A stretch of DNA of 11,477 nucleotides from Opitutia bacterium (GTDB lineage Bacteria > Verrucomicrobiota > Verrucomicrobiae > Opitutales > UBA953), in NCBI GenBank assembly GCA_947488485.1, contig CANKZO010000058.1, positions 1 through 11,477 on the forward strand, given 5' to 3'. Positions 1 to 6,026 of this stretch are shown here, piece after piece. Each line of letters starts with the position of its first letter. Position 1 is the first letter of the stretch. A program made the position numbers and the translations under genes. The notes beneath the pieces are model-generated. The model had not been told where the DNA came from and made no database searches. It saw nothing but the letters and a program-made list of their open reading frames with translations.

Positions 1-2062
1 CCCGGCCCATGAAATCCCGGAAGAGTTTCTCGGCCGGCTCGGAGTTGCCCTTGGCCAGGACCTTAGCCCTCAGTTCCCGCCCGACCCGGGGGTTCAGGAC
101 CCCCTCCTTGAGGAAGCGGGTGAAGGCATCGGCCTCGAGGGCCTCGGCCCACTTATACGAATAATAGCCGGCGGCATACCCCGTGGCGTCTGAGAAGAGG
201 TGGTTGAAGCGGCGGGCCATGGCCGGTCCCCGGCGGGTGGTCCGGGCCTGCCAGTCGGCGAAGTCCTCATTCCAATGGGAGTCCAGGTCCCGGCCGCGGA
301 GCTCCTCGGCCCGGATGTGCAGGTCGAGGTCGAGCTTCGAGAAGGCCAGCTGCCGCATGCAGGTCGAGGCCGAACGGAAGTTCGCGGCGGCATCGAGCTT
401 GGCCAGGAGATCGGACGGCAGCGGAGCGGCGGTCTCGTGGTGTCGGGCGAAGACGGCGAGGGACTCTTCCTCCCAGCACCAGTTCTCCAAAATCTGCGAA
501 GGCAGCTCGACGAAGTCCCAGGCGACGCGCACGCCGGAGAGGGATTCGACTTCGACTTCGCTGAGGAGGTGGTGGAGGAGGTGGCCGAACTCGTGGAAGA
601 CCGTGGTGACCTCGTCGTGATTGAGCAGCGCCTGCTTGCCGGCGACGGGCGGCGTGAAGTTGCCGCACATCAGGCCGAGGTGCGGGGCGAACGAGCCGTC
701 GGGACGCGGGCCGCCGGTACGGAAGAAGTTCATCCACGCCCCACCCCGCTTCGATTCGCGCGGGAACCAATCGGTGTAGAAAGAGCCCAGCAGGCGGTCT
801 CCATCGCGCACTTCGTAGAAGCGGACCTCAGGATGCCAGACGCAGATCGGGGCGCCGTCGACACGCGGTTCGGCGGCGCGGACGACGGTCTTGGCGCCGG
901 TGGCCTGATCGATATGATAAGTATCGCGGGCGACGACCTGGATGCCGAAGAGCCCGCCGAAGAGGCGGAACATGCCGGCGATCACGCCGTCGACCGGGAA
1001 CCACGGACGCAGGGCCTCGTCGTCGAAATCATATTTCTCGCGGCGCATCTTCTCGGACCAGTAACCGAACTCCCACGGATGCAGGGAACGCAGCGCGTCA
1101 CCGGCCTTGGCGGCGCGGTAGTGCTCGAGCTCGATGCCTTCCGCCTGGAACTTTGGACGGATGCGCTGGCCGATATCCTCGATGAACTTAAGCGCCGTGT
1201 CGCCCGTGCGGGCCATGCGGCGGGCCGTGGTGAAATCGGCGAAGTGCTTCTTACCGAGGAGGCGGGCCTTCTCGTGACGAAGCGCGAGGATCTCGCCGAC
1301 GAGCGCGGTGTTGTCCCAGGCGTCCTTCAGGCCGACCTGACCGAGGCCTTCCCAGCACTGGCGGCGCAGGTCTTCGTCGTCGGCGTATTGCAGCACCGGG
1401 AAGACCGAGGGGGACTGCAGCGTGAAGCGCCAGGCCTCCGGCTTGCCCTTGGCGGTCGCGGACTGCTTCGCCGCGGCGAGCGCGCTGGCGGGCAGGCCGG
1501 CGAGGCGCTGGGCGTCTTCGATGAAAAGCTCCCAGGAGTTGGTGGAATCGAGGACGTTCTCGGAATACTTCTGCGTCTTCTCCGCGAGGTCGGCATTGAG
1601 CTTCGCCAGACGGGCCTTCCCTTCCGCCGGCAGGTCGGCGCCGTTCTCTTCGAAATCGGCGATCGTCTCCTCGAGGAAGCGTCGACGAACGCCCGTGAGG
1701 GCCTTGGCGTCGGCGGTCGCCGCGTAGGCCTTGAAGACGGCCCAAAGTTCCGGATCGAGCGTCAGCGACGTGAAGAACGCGGTGACCTCGGGCATCATCG
1801 CGTTGTAGGCCTTGCGGAGCTCCGGGGAGTTGAGGACCGAGTCCAGGTGCGAGACCAGACCCCAGGCGCGGGAGAGGTCCTTGGTCGTGGCTTCGAAAGC
1901 CAGGAGCACCTTGGCATAGGTCAGGTCGGCGCCCTTCGTGTGCTTGAACGCGTCCACGTTGGCGCGGGCGCGGCGCAAGGCCTCGCGGATGTCCGGCTCG
2001 ACGTTTTCGGGCTTCAGGCTGCTCCAGTCGAAAAGGAACTCGTCGGCGAGGAAGGGGTGCAC
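1..2062 (-). CDS. prlC: M3-family oligopeptidase (oligopeptidase A / PrlC-like), C-terminus cut by window edge
   Basis: Cytoplasmic zinc metallopeptidase that degrades short peptides, including cleaved signal peptides in characterised relatives. The frame is open from a GTG at 2062 to the left edge, 687 codons, against about 680-710 for the family, so only about 15-20 residues are missing. Residues 490-494 read HEFGH, the HExxH zinc site with catalytic Glu491. The third ligand is Glu519 in a WDFVELPSQ segment, and a GYYSYKWAEALEAD segment near the end is typical of M3 enzymes. The N-terminus (HPFLADEFLFDW then LKPENVEPDI) also matches the family. No ATG lies in frame between the upstream stop and this GTG, so GTG is the probable start; there is no Shine-Dalgarno sequence. 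It is divergent from the BFN gene across 98 bp. Family assignment is firm; choosing OpdA over Dcp is less certain. Confidence 0.93.
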   Translation of the reverse strand, partial: MHPFLADEFLFDWSSLKPENVEPDIREALRRARANVDAFKHTKGADLTYAKVLLAFEATTKDLSRAWGLVSHLDSVLNSPELRKAYNAMMPEVTAFFTSLTLDPELWAVFKAYAATADAKALTGVRRRFLEETIADFEENGADLPAEGKARLAKLNADLAEKTQKYSENVLDSTNSWELFIEDAQRLAGLPASALAAAKQSATAKGKPEAWRFTLQSPSVFPVLQYADDEDLRRQCWEGLGQVGLKDAWDNTALVGEILALRHEKARLLGKKHFADFTTARRMARTGDTALKFIEDIGQRIRPKFQAEGIELEHYRAAKAGDALRSLHPWEFGYWSEKMRREKYDFDDEALRPWFPVDGVIAGMFRLFGGLFGIQVVARDTYHIDQATGAKTVVRAAEPRVDGAPICVWHPEVRFYEVRDGDRLLGSFYTDWFPRESKRGGAWMNFFRTGGPRPDGSFAPHLGLMCGNFTPPVAGKQALLNHDEVTTVFHEFGHLLHHLLSEVEVESLSGVRVAWDFVELPSQILENWCWEEESLAVFARHHETAAPLPSDLLAKLDAAANFRSASTCMRQLAFSKLDLDLHIRAEELRGRDLDSHWNEDFADWQARTTRRGPAMARRFNHLFSDATGYAAGYYSYKWAEALEADAFTRFLKEGVLNPRVGRELRAKVLAKGNSEPAEKLFRDFMGR

Positions 2063-2068
2063 GCCATC

Positions 2069-2096
2069 AGCCTGCGGGAATGGGGCCGGATTTCAA
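2069..2096 (-). promoter_or_regulatory. candidate promoter of the M3 peptidase, leaderless type
   Basis: Reading the minus strand, TTGAAA (2096-2091) is followed after 16 nt by CAGGCT (2074-2069), and the GTG start lies 6 nt further on. The -35 match is good, the -10 match poor. If this is used, transcription would start at or next to the start codon. Sequence pattern only. Confidence 0.3.
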
Positions 2097-2126
2097 GGCA
2101 ACCCTACGGACGAAAGCAGCGAGGGC

Positions 2127-2153
2127 TTGCGGGGAGGCCGCGGCGGGCACACT
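2127..2153 (+). promoter_or_regulatory. candidate promoter of the BFN gene, leaderless type
   Basis: TTGCGG (2127-2132), a 15-nt spacer and CACACT (2148-2153) precede the ATG at 2161 by 7 nt. Spacing is identical to the better-looking element before the Fe-S carrier gene (TTGACT, 15 nt, TAAACT, 7 nt, ATG), and both continue into GGCATGA. No Shine-Dalgarno sequence is close to the ATG. The hexamers are weak, so this rests mainly on the shared geometry. Confidence 0.3.
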
Positions 2154-2160
2154 TTGCGGC

Positions 2161-2604
2161 ATGAGCAAGTTGGAGGCAGTGCCCGTCACCGGCATCGAGG
2201 TCATCCCCGTCAAGGGAGGCAGCGCCGTGTTCCTCGTGACCGCCCTCAAGACCATGTTCATCCAGGTCGACCCCGCCGTCGGCGAAGCCCTGCAGGGCGC
2301 CTTGGACGGACGCATCCCGGATCGCCCGCAGTCCCATGACCTCATGCTCCACCTCCTGCTCGGCCTCGACGCCGCGGTGGTCCATGTCGCCATCGTGGAC
2401 GTCAAGGACGGCGTCTTCTTCGCCCGCATCCTGCTCGGGCAGGACGGCCCCGTCGCCCGCAAGGTCGCCGAAGTCGACGCCCGCCCCAGCGACGCCCTCG
2501 TGCTCGCCGTGAAGGCCAAGCGCCCGGTCTTCGTGGCCAAGGCGGTCTTGGACGCCTGCGATGACATGGCGGAGACGCTCGCGCGGCTGCGCAAGCAGGC
2601 GTGA
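2161..2604 (+). CDS. bifunctional nuclease (BFN / DUF151) family protein
   Basis: A 147-residue single-domain protein of the BFN family (PF02577), founded on a plant protein with RNase and DNase activity; bacterial members are poorly characterised. Residues 55-60 (RPQSHD) match the family's RP-[LT]-THD segment. A beta-rich run follows (AIVDVKDGVFFARILL, 77-92), then the hallmark RPSDALVLAVKAKRPVFV (108-125). The frame stays open upstream to 2080, but that extension has no family similarity and would run into the divergent promoter region; MSKLEAVPVTGIEV is the usual kind of N-terminus, so I start at 2161. The stop overlaps the GTG start of the tRNA-dihydrouridine synthase gene by 4 bp, implying co-transcription and translational coupling. 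Whether this protein is really a nuclease is unknown. Confidence 0.88.
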   Translation: MSKLEAVPVTGIEVIPVKGGSAVFLVTALKTMFIQVDPAVGEALQGALDGRIPDRPQSHDLMLHLLLGLDAAVVHVAIVDVKDGVFFARILLGQDGPVARKVAEVDARPSDALVLAVKAKRPVFVAKAVLDACDDMAETLARLRKQA

Positions 2605-3659
2605 GCGGAGCCCTGCCAGTCCCCGTCGTCGCCGGCACGCGCCCCTCGGTGCTCGCGCCGATGCAAGACGTGACCACCACCGGCTTCATGCGCGTCATCG
2701 GCCGTCGCGGCGCGCCGGACTGGTTCGTGACCGAGTATTTCCGGGTCCACGAGAGTTCCACGCCCGAGAAGCACATCGTCGACTCCGTGGTGAATCACGG
2801 CACCGGCCGGCCGGTCTTCGCGCAGCTCATCGGCGAAGACACCCCCCACATGCTCCGGACCATCCGTGAGCTGGGCAAACTGCCCGTGGCCGGCATCGAC
2901 CTCAATATGGGCTGCCCTGCGCCCAAGGTCTACCGTAAGAACGTCGGCGGCGGCCTCCTGCGCGACCCGGCCAAGATCGACGAACTCATCGGCGCCATGC
3001 GGCAGGAGATCCCAGGCCTCTTCACCGTCAAGATGCGCATCGGCTTCGACGGCCAGGAACGGTTCGACGAAATCCTCGCGATCGTCGCCAAGCATCAGGT
3101 CGACCTTCTCACCGTGCATGGACGCACCGTCAAAGGCCTCTATTGGTCGGAAGTGGATTACGTCGCCATCGCCAAGGCCGTCGCGTCGGTCCCCTGCCCC
3201 GTCATCGCCAACGGTGACGTCACCTCGGCCGCCAAGGCCCAGCGCCTGCTCGCGGAAACCAAGGCGCACGGCATGATGATGGGCCGGCACGCCATCCGGA
3301 ACCCGTGGATCTTCCGTCAATGGCGCGAAGCCCAGCAGGGCCTGACCCCGTTCAAGCCCACGCTGACCGACGTGCGGACCTATATCCAAGAACTCGCCGA
3401 CGAATGCTGCGACGCCGCCAAGGCGACGGAGAAGCAGGCCGGGCGCCTCAAGAAATTCCTCAACTTCATCGGTCTCGCCGTGGATACCGAGGGCAAGTTC
3501 CTGCACGACATGCGCCGGACCGAGAACCTGCCGGACCTGTTGAAGTGTTGCGACGCGCACCTGCTGGGAGCGCGCGCGGGCGAGACCTATCCCGACGAGC
3601 CGAACCGCGGCCTCATCGCGCGTCCGACGCGCGAAACCCAGCAAGGTTGCGGGCTCTGA
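2601..3659 (+). CDS. dus: tRNA-dihydrouridine synthase (DusB/DusC-like)
   Basis: FMN-dependent, NADPH-using enzyme that reduces specific uridines to dihydrouridine in the tRNA D-loop or neighbouring positions. The 352-residue protein has the whole fold. APMQDVT (19-25) is the first FMN-contacting strand, and LNMGCPAPKV (101-110) carries the catalytic Cys105. KMRIG (144-148) has the flavin-contacting lysine, VHGRT (172-176) the conserved histidine, and NGDV (204-207) and MGRHAIRNPWIF (227-238) bind the FMN phosphate. The remaining ~110 residues form the helical tRNA-binding domain, with an RLKKFLNF segment. NMGCPA..V.RK is closest to DusB by eye, but the subtype and target uridine are not certain. 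The start is a GTG embedded in GTGA, overlapping the upstream stop by 4 bp, so translation is probably coupled. Confidence 0.93.
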   Translation: MSGALPVPVVAGTRPSVLAPMQDVTTTGFMRVIGRRGAPDWFVTEYFRVHESSTPEKHIVDSVVNHGTGRPVFAQLIGEDTPHMLRTIRELGKLPVAGIDLNMGCPAPKVYRKNVGGGLLRDPAKIDELIGAMRQEIPGLFTVKMRIGFDGQERFDEILAIVAKHQVDLLTVHGRTVKGLYWSEVDYVAIAKAVASVPCPVIANGDVTSAAKAQRLLAETKAHGMMMGRHAIRNPWIFRQWREAQQGLTPFKPTLTDVRTYIQELADECCDAAKATEKQAGRLKKFLNFIGLAVDTEGKFLHDMRRTENLPDLLKCCDAHLLGARAGETYPDEPNRGLIARPTRETQQGCGL

Positions 3660-3670
3660 GCATAATCAGG

Positions 3671-3692
3671 GGGGCCGGACCCGAGCCGCCCC
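3671..3692 (+). terminator. GC-rich hairpin after dus, possible weak terminator
   Basis: GGGG-C-(C)-GG (3671-3678) can pair with CCGCCCC (3686-3692), giving seven pairs with one bulged C around a 7-nt loop. It begins 12 bp after the dus stop. There is no run of T after the stem (the next bases are TTGACT, the candidate -35 of the following gene), so a classical intrinsic terminator is doubtful. Confidence 0.25.
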
Positions 3693-3719
3693 TTGACTCT
3701 CGCCGATTGCCCCTAAACT
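3693..3719 (+). promoter_or_regulatory. candidate sigma-70-type promoter of the Fe-S carrier gene (leaderless)
   Basis: TTGACT (3693-3698) and TAAACT (3714-3719) are separated by 15 nt (16 if CTTGAC is taken). TGAAGGC, 7 nt, then leads to the ATG at 3727. This is the usual distance from a -10 box to the transcription start, so the mRNA would begin at or within a base or two of the ATG. No purine-rich Shine-Dalgarno sequence at normal distance competes with this reading. Spacer length is shorter than the 17-bp optimum. Confidence 0.45.
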
Positions 3720-3726
3720 TGAAGGC

Positions 3727-4044
3727 ATGATCAACCTCACCGAAGCCGCTGCCCAGCAGATCAAGGTGCTGCAGAAAGCCCAGGCCAACCCCGAGTCCGT
3801 CCTCCGCGTCCTCGTGGAGACCGGAGGCTGCTCCGGCTTCGAATACGGCATGGCGTTTGACATACGTAAGGAGGGCGACCTCGAGTTCGAGAGCCAGGGC
3901 ATGAAGATCCTGATCGATCCGACCAGCCACGCCTACCTCGACGGTTCGACCGTGCACTTCGACGATGGCCTGCACGGCAAGGGCTTCGAAGTCCGCAACC
4001 CCAACGCCTCCAGCACCTGCGGCTGCGGCAAATCCTTCAGCTAA
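3727..4044 (+). CDS. erpA: A-type iron-sulfur carrier protein (ErpA/IscA/HesB family)
   Basis: Small cytoplasmic protein that receives Fe-S clusters from the assembly scaffold and passes them to apo-enzymes. At 105 residues it has the normal length. The three cluster ligands are in place: Cys35 in GGCSGFEYGMAF, and Cys98 and Cys100 in the C-terminal TCGCGKSF. The N-terminus (INLTEAAAQQIKVL) and the DP.S..YLDGS.V.FDDGL..GF...NPNA stretch are textbook for the family. ErpA, IscA and SufA cannot be told apart reliably here; no isc or suf genes lie nearby. The gene has its own candidate promoter and is followed by msrB after 3 bp, so the two are almost certainly co-transcribed. Confidence 0.93.
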   Translation: MINLTEAAAQQIKVLQKAQANPESVLRVLVETGGCSGFEYGMAFDIRKEGDLEFESQGMKILIDPTSHAYLDGSTVHFDDGLHGKGFEVRNPNASSTCGCGKSFS

Positions 4045-4047
4045 GCC

Positions 4048-4671
4048 ATGAACACAGCTCTCCGCCTGTCCTTCGCCGCGCTCGCCTGCGCCCTCGTCGC
4101 CTGCTCGTCCGAAGCGGACCAGAAGGCCCCCGCCCAGCCGGTCGCCACGCCCGCCCCTGCCGCCTCTCCCATGAAAGACTCCGCCCCCCAGTCCAAAGTC
4201 TCCCAGGTGCTCGTCACGCTCGATGACGGCAAGGGCGGCGTCGGCAAGCCCGTGCTCGTCGACAAGGTCGTCAAGACCGACGCCGAGTGGGCGGCCATGC
4301 TGACGCCCGACCAGTATTTCGTCACGCGCGCCAAGGGCACCGAACGTCCGTTCTGCGGCACCCTGCTCGACAATAAGAAGACCGGCACCTACCACTGCGT
4401 CTGCTGCGACCTGCCGCTCTTCTCTTCCAACGCCAAGTTCAACTCCGGCACCGGCTGGCCCAGCTTCTTCCAGGGCGTGTCGAAGCAGAACATCGCGACC
4501 ATCACCGACAATAGCCACGGCATGAGCCGCACCGAGATCCTTTGCGCGCGCTGCGACTGCCACCTCGGCCACGTGTTCGAAGACGGTCCCGCCCCGACCG
4601 GCCTGCGCTACTGCCTCAACTCCGAGTCCCTCAAGTTCAAGGAACTCAAGGGAACGTCGGAGAAGAAGTAA
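4048..4671 (+). CDS. msrB: lipoprotein peptide-methionine (R)-S-oxide reductase MsrB
   Basis: Reduces methionine-R-sulfoxide in oxidised proteins; here as a membrane-anchored, periplasm-facing enzyme. Residues 1-19 form a lipoprotein signal ending in the lipobox LVAC (lipidated Cys19). An Ala/Pro-rich linker runs to about residue 50 and the MsrB domain covers about 75-200. Zinc ligands are two CxxC pairs, Cys117/Cys120 and Cys166/Cys169. GTGWPSFF (134-141), [10 protein letters not shown] (172-181) and RYCLNS (187-192) with catalytic Cys189 are all present. The common recycling cysteine of SGCGWPSF is a threonine (SGTGWPSF); Cys103 in ERPFCG may replace it. It starts 3 bp after the Fe-S carrier stop and ends 1 bp from the convergent obg stop. 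The activity call is firm; the redox partner is unknown. Confidence 0.93.
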   Translation: MNTALRLSFAALACALVACSSEADQKAPAQPVATPAPAASPMKDSAPQSKVSQVLVTLDDGKGGVGKPVLVDKVVKTDAEWAAMLTPDQYFVTRAKGTERPFCGTLLDNKKTGTYHCVCCDLPLFSSNAKFNSGTGWPSFFQGVSKQNIATITDNSHGMSRTEILCARCDCHLGHVFEDGPAPTGLRYCLNSESLKFKELKGTSEKK

Positions 4672-4686
4672 CTTACTTCTTCTTCG
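4658..4686. terminator. inverted repeat spanning the convergent msrB and obg stop codons
   Basis: CGGAGAAGAAGT (4658-4669) and ACTTCTTCTTCG (4675-4686) pair over 12 bp with one G-U, around a 5-nt loop. The loop and inner stem contain both TAA stops. The symmetry partly follows from both proteins ending in lysine codons. No U-run follows on either strand, so bidirectional termination is plausible but unproven. Confidence 0.35.
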
Positions 4687-5971
4687 CCTTCGACTTCGAG
4701 GCCGCCTTCTTCACCGGGGCGGCCTTCTTCTTGGCTACGACCTTGGTGGGCGACTTCTTGACGGCCTTCTTCGCGAGGGGCTTCTTCACGACGGGCTTGG
4801 CCTTCGGCGCGACCTTCTTCGAATTCTTCACGGCCTTCTTGGTGACAGGCTTAGCCGCCTTCTTCGCAACCGGCTTGGCCTTGGCCTTCGGGGCGACGAC
4901 CTTGCCGGAATGCACCTTCGCGAGGCGCTTGGCCACGGCGGGTTCGACGTAAGGAGCGGGGGCCTTCGGGCGCTGGTCGACCGGGCCTTTGACCGCGGCC
5001 CAGAGCTTGTCGCGGAATTCCTGGATGCCTTCCTGCGAGTAGCAGGAGATCGGGATGACCAGGTCCTTCACGCGTTCCTGGAACTTCTTGAGCTTCGCGG
5101 CGGCCTCCGGGAGGTCCATCTTGTTGGCCACGATGATGCGCGGCTTGGACGCGAGGATCGGCGAGTAGAGGCGCAGTTCGCGCTCGAGGATGCGGTGATC
5201 GTCCCACGGCTCGCGGTTCTCGCTACCGGCCATGTCGATGATGAAGACCAGGAGCGAGCAGCGCTCGACGTGGCGGAGGAACTGGTGGCCGAGGCCGCGG
5301 TTCTCGTGCGCGCCTTCGATGAGGCCCGGGATGTCGGCCATCACGATGCGGTCGAAGCGATCGGTGTAATCGATCACGCCCACGTTGACGTGCAGGGTCG
5401 TGAACGGATACGGCGCCATCTTCGGACGGGCGGCCGTGAGGAGATTGGTCAGGGTCGACTTACCGGCGTTGGGGTAGCCCACGAGGCCGATGTCGGCGAT
5501 CGTCTTGAGCACGATGCGGAACTTACCTTCTTCGCCCGGGTAGCCCGGGGTCGTGCGACGCGGGGCCTGGTTGACCGAGCTCTTGAAGTTCATGTTGCCG
5601 AGGCCGCCCTTGCCGCCGGCGAGAAGCACGACGCGTTCGCCATGCTCGGTGAGTTCGGCTACGAGGCGGTTGGTGCCCTCCTCGAGGACCTGCGTGCCCG
5701 GAGGCACCGGCAGGATCAGGTCGCCGCCATCGGGACCCGCGCACTGGCGGCCCTGGCCCGGAGCACCATTGCGGGCGCGACGGTGCGGCTGCCAGCGGTA
5801 GGCCTGCAGGTCGCCTTCGTTACGGTCGCAGACCAGGACGACGTCGCCGCCCTTGCCGCCGTTACCGCCGTCGGGTCCGCCCTTCGGGATGAATTTCTCG
5901 CGACGGAAGCTGACGCAGCCGTGGCCGCCGTCACCGGACTTCAGTTCAACCTTGGCTTCGTCGATAAACAT
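4673..5971 (-). CDS. obg: Obg-family GTPase with lysine-rich C-terminal tail
   Basis: Essential GTPase (Obg/CgtA) that binds the large ribosomal subunit and helps its assembly. The glycine-rich Obg fold spans about 1-158 (GDGGHGCVSFRREKFIPKGGPDGG, KGGLGNMNFK). The G domain follows: G1 GYPNAGKST (165-173), switch TT (191-192), G3 DIPG (213-216), G4 NKMD (283-286) and G5 SCYS (309-312). The family core ends near 345. About 87 further residues are 33 Lys plus Ala, Pro and Val in PVAKKAAKP-like repeats, resembling bacterial histone-H1-like proteins. The C-terminal OCT domain of some Firmicutes Obgs is absent. The usual partners rplU and rpmA are not adjacent; instead the gene sits 55 bp after the ABC permease. 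The ATG start agrees with the family N-terminus (MFIDEAKVEL). Confidence 0.95.
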   Translation of the reverse strand: MFIDEAKVELKSGDGGHGCVSFRREKFIPKGGPDGGNGGKGGDVVLVCDRNEGDLQAYRWQPHRRARNGAPGQGRQCAGPDGGDLILPVPPGTQVLEEGTNRLVAELTEHGERVVLLAGGKGGLGNMNFKSSVNQAPRRTTPGYPGEEGKFRIVLKTIADIGLVGYPNAGKSTLTNLLTAARPKMAPYPFTTLHVNVGVIDYTDRFDRIVMADIPGLIEGAHENRGLGHQFLRHVERCSLLVFIIDMAGSENREPWDDHRILERELRLYSPILASKPRIIVANKMDLPEAAAKLKKFQERVKDLVIPISCYSQEGIQEFRDKLWAAVKGPVDQRPKAPAPYVEPAVAKRLAKVHSGKVVAPKAKAKPVAKKAAKPVTKKAVKNSKKVAPKAKPVVKKPLAKKAVKKSPTKVVAKKKAAPVKKAASKSKAKKK

Positions 5972-5978
5972 TTGCCCC

Positions 5979-5984
5979 CAAGGT
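5979..5984 (-). promoter_or_regulatory. candidate -10 box immediately before obg
   Basis: On the minus strand TACCTT (5984-5979) lies exactly 7 nt before the obg ATG, the same spacing as in front of the Fe-S carrier and BFN genes. I see no convincing -35, and read-through from the ABC genes 55 bp upstream is an alternative. The rest of the 55-bp gap (5972-6026) is GC-rich with no other recognisable site. Confidence 0.25.
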
Positions 5985-6026
5985 AGGGCGTCCCCGGCCC
6001 CGAGGGCGAGGAGGAAAGGCGGCGGC

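Noticed and set aside
2080..2160. Upstream in-frame ATG at 2080 as the start of the BFN gene
   Set aside because: The extra 27 residues have no family similarity and would overlap the divergent promoter region; the ATG at 2161 gives the usual N-terminus.
200..2164. Long plus-strand open frame (654 codons) opposite the M3 peptidase
   Set aside because: The minus strand carries the full set of M3 motifs (HEFGH, the downstream Glu ligand, GYYSYKW); the plus frame has no recognisable family and is open because stop codons are rare in GC-rich DNA.
2067..3644. Minus-strand frame of 525 codons opposite BFN and dus
   Set aside because: It spans two genes with clear motifs on the plus strand and gives low-complexity sequence rich in Arg, Gly, Asp and Ala; an antisense shadow.
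3613..4572. Minus-strand frame of 319 codons opposite the Fe-S carrier and msrB
   Set aside because: Both plus-strand genes have all family cysteines and motifs; this frame has none.
4673..4900. Possible simple-sequence repeat rich in TTCTTC/GGCCTTCTT
   Set aside because: It is the antisense view of lysine/alanine codons in the Obg tail, in frame and varied in codons, so it is coding rather than a microsatellite.
4910..5986. Plus-strand frame of 358 codons opposite obg
   Set aside because: Antisense of the GTPase domain with all G motifs on the other strand; composition typical of a mirrored frame.
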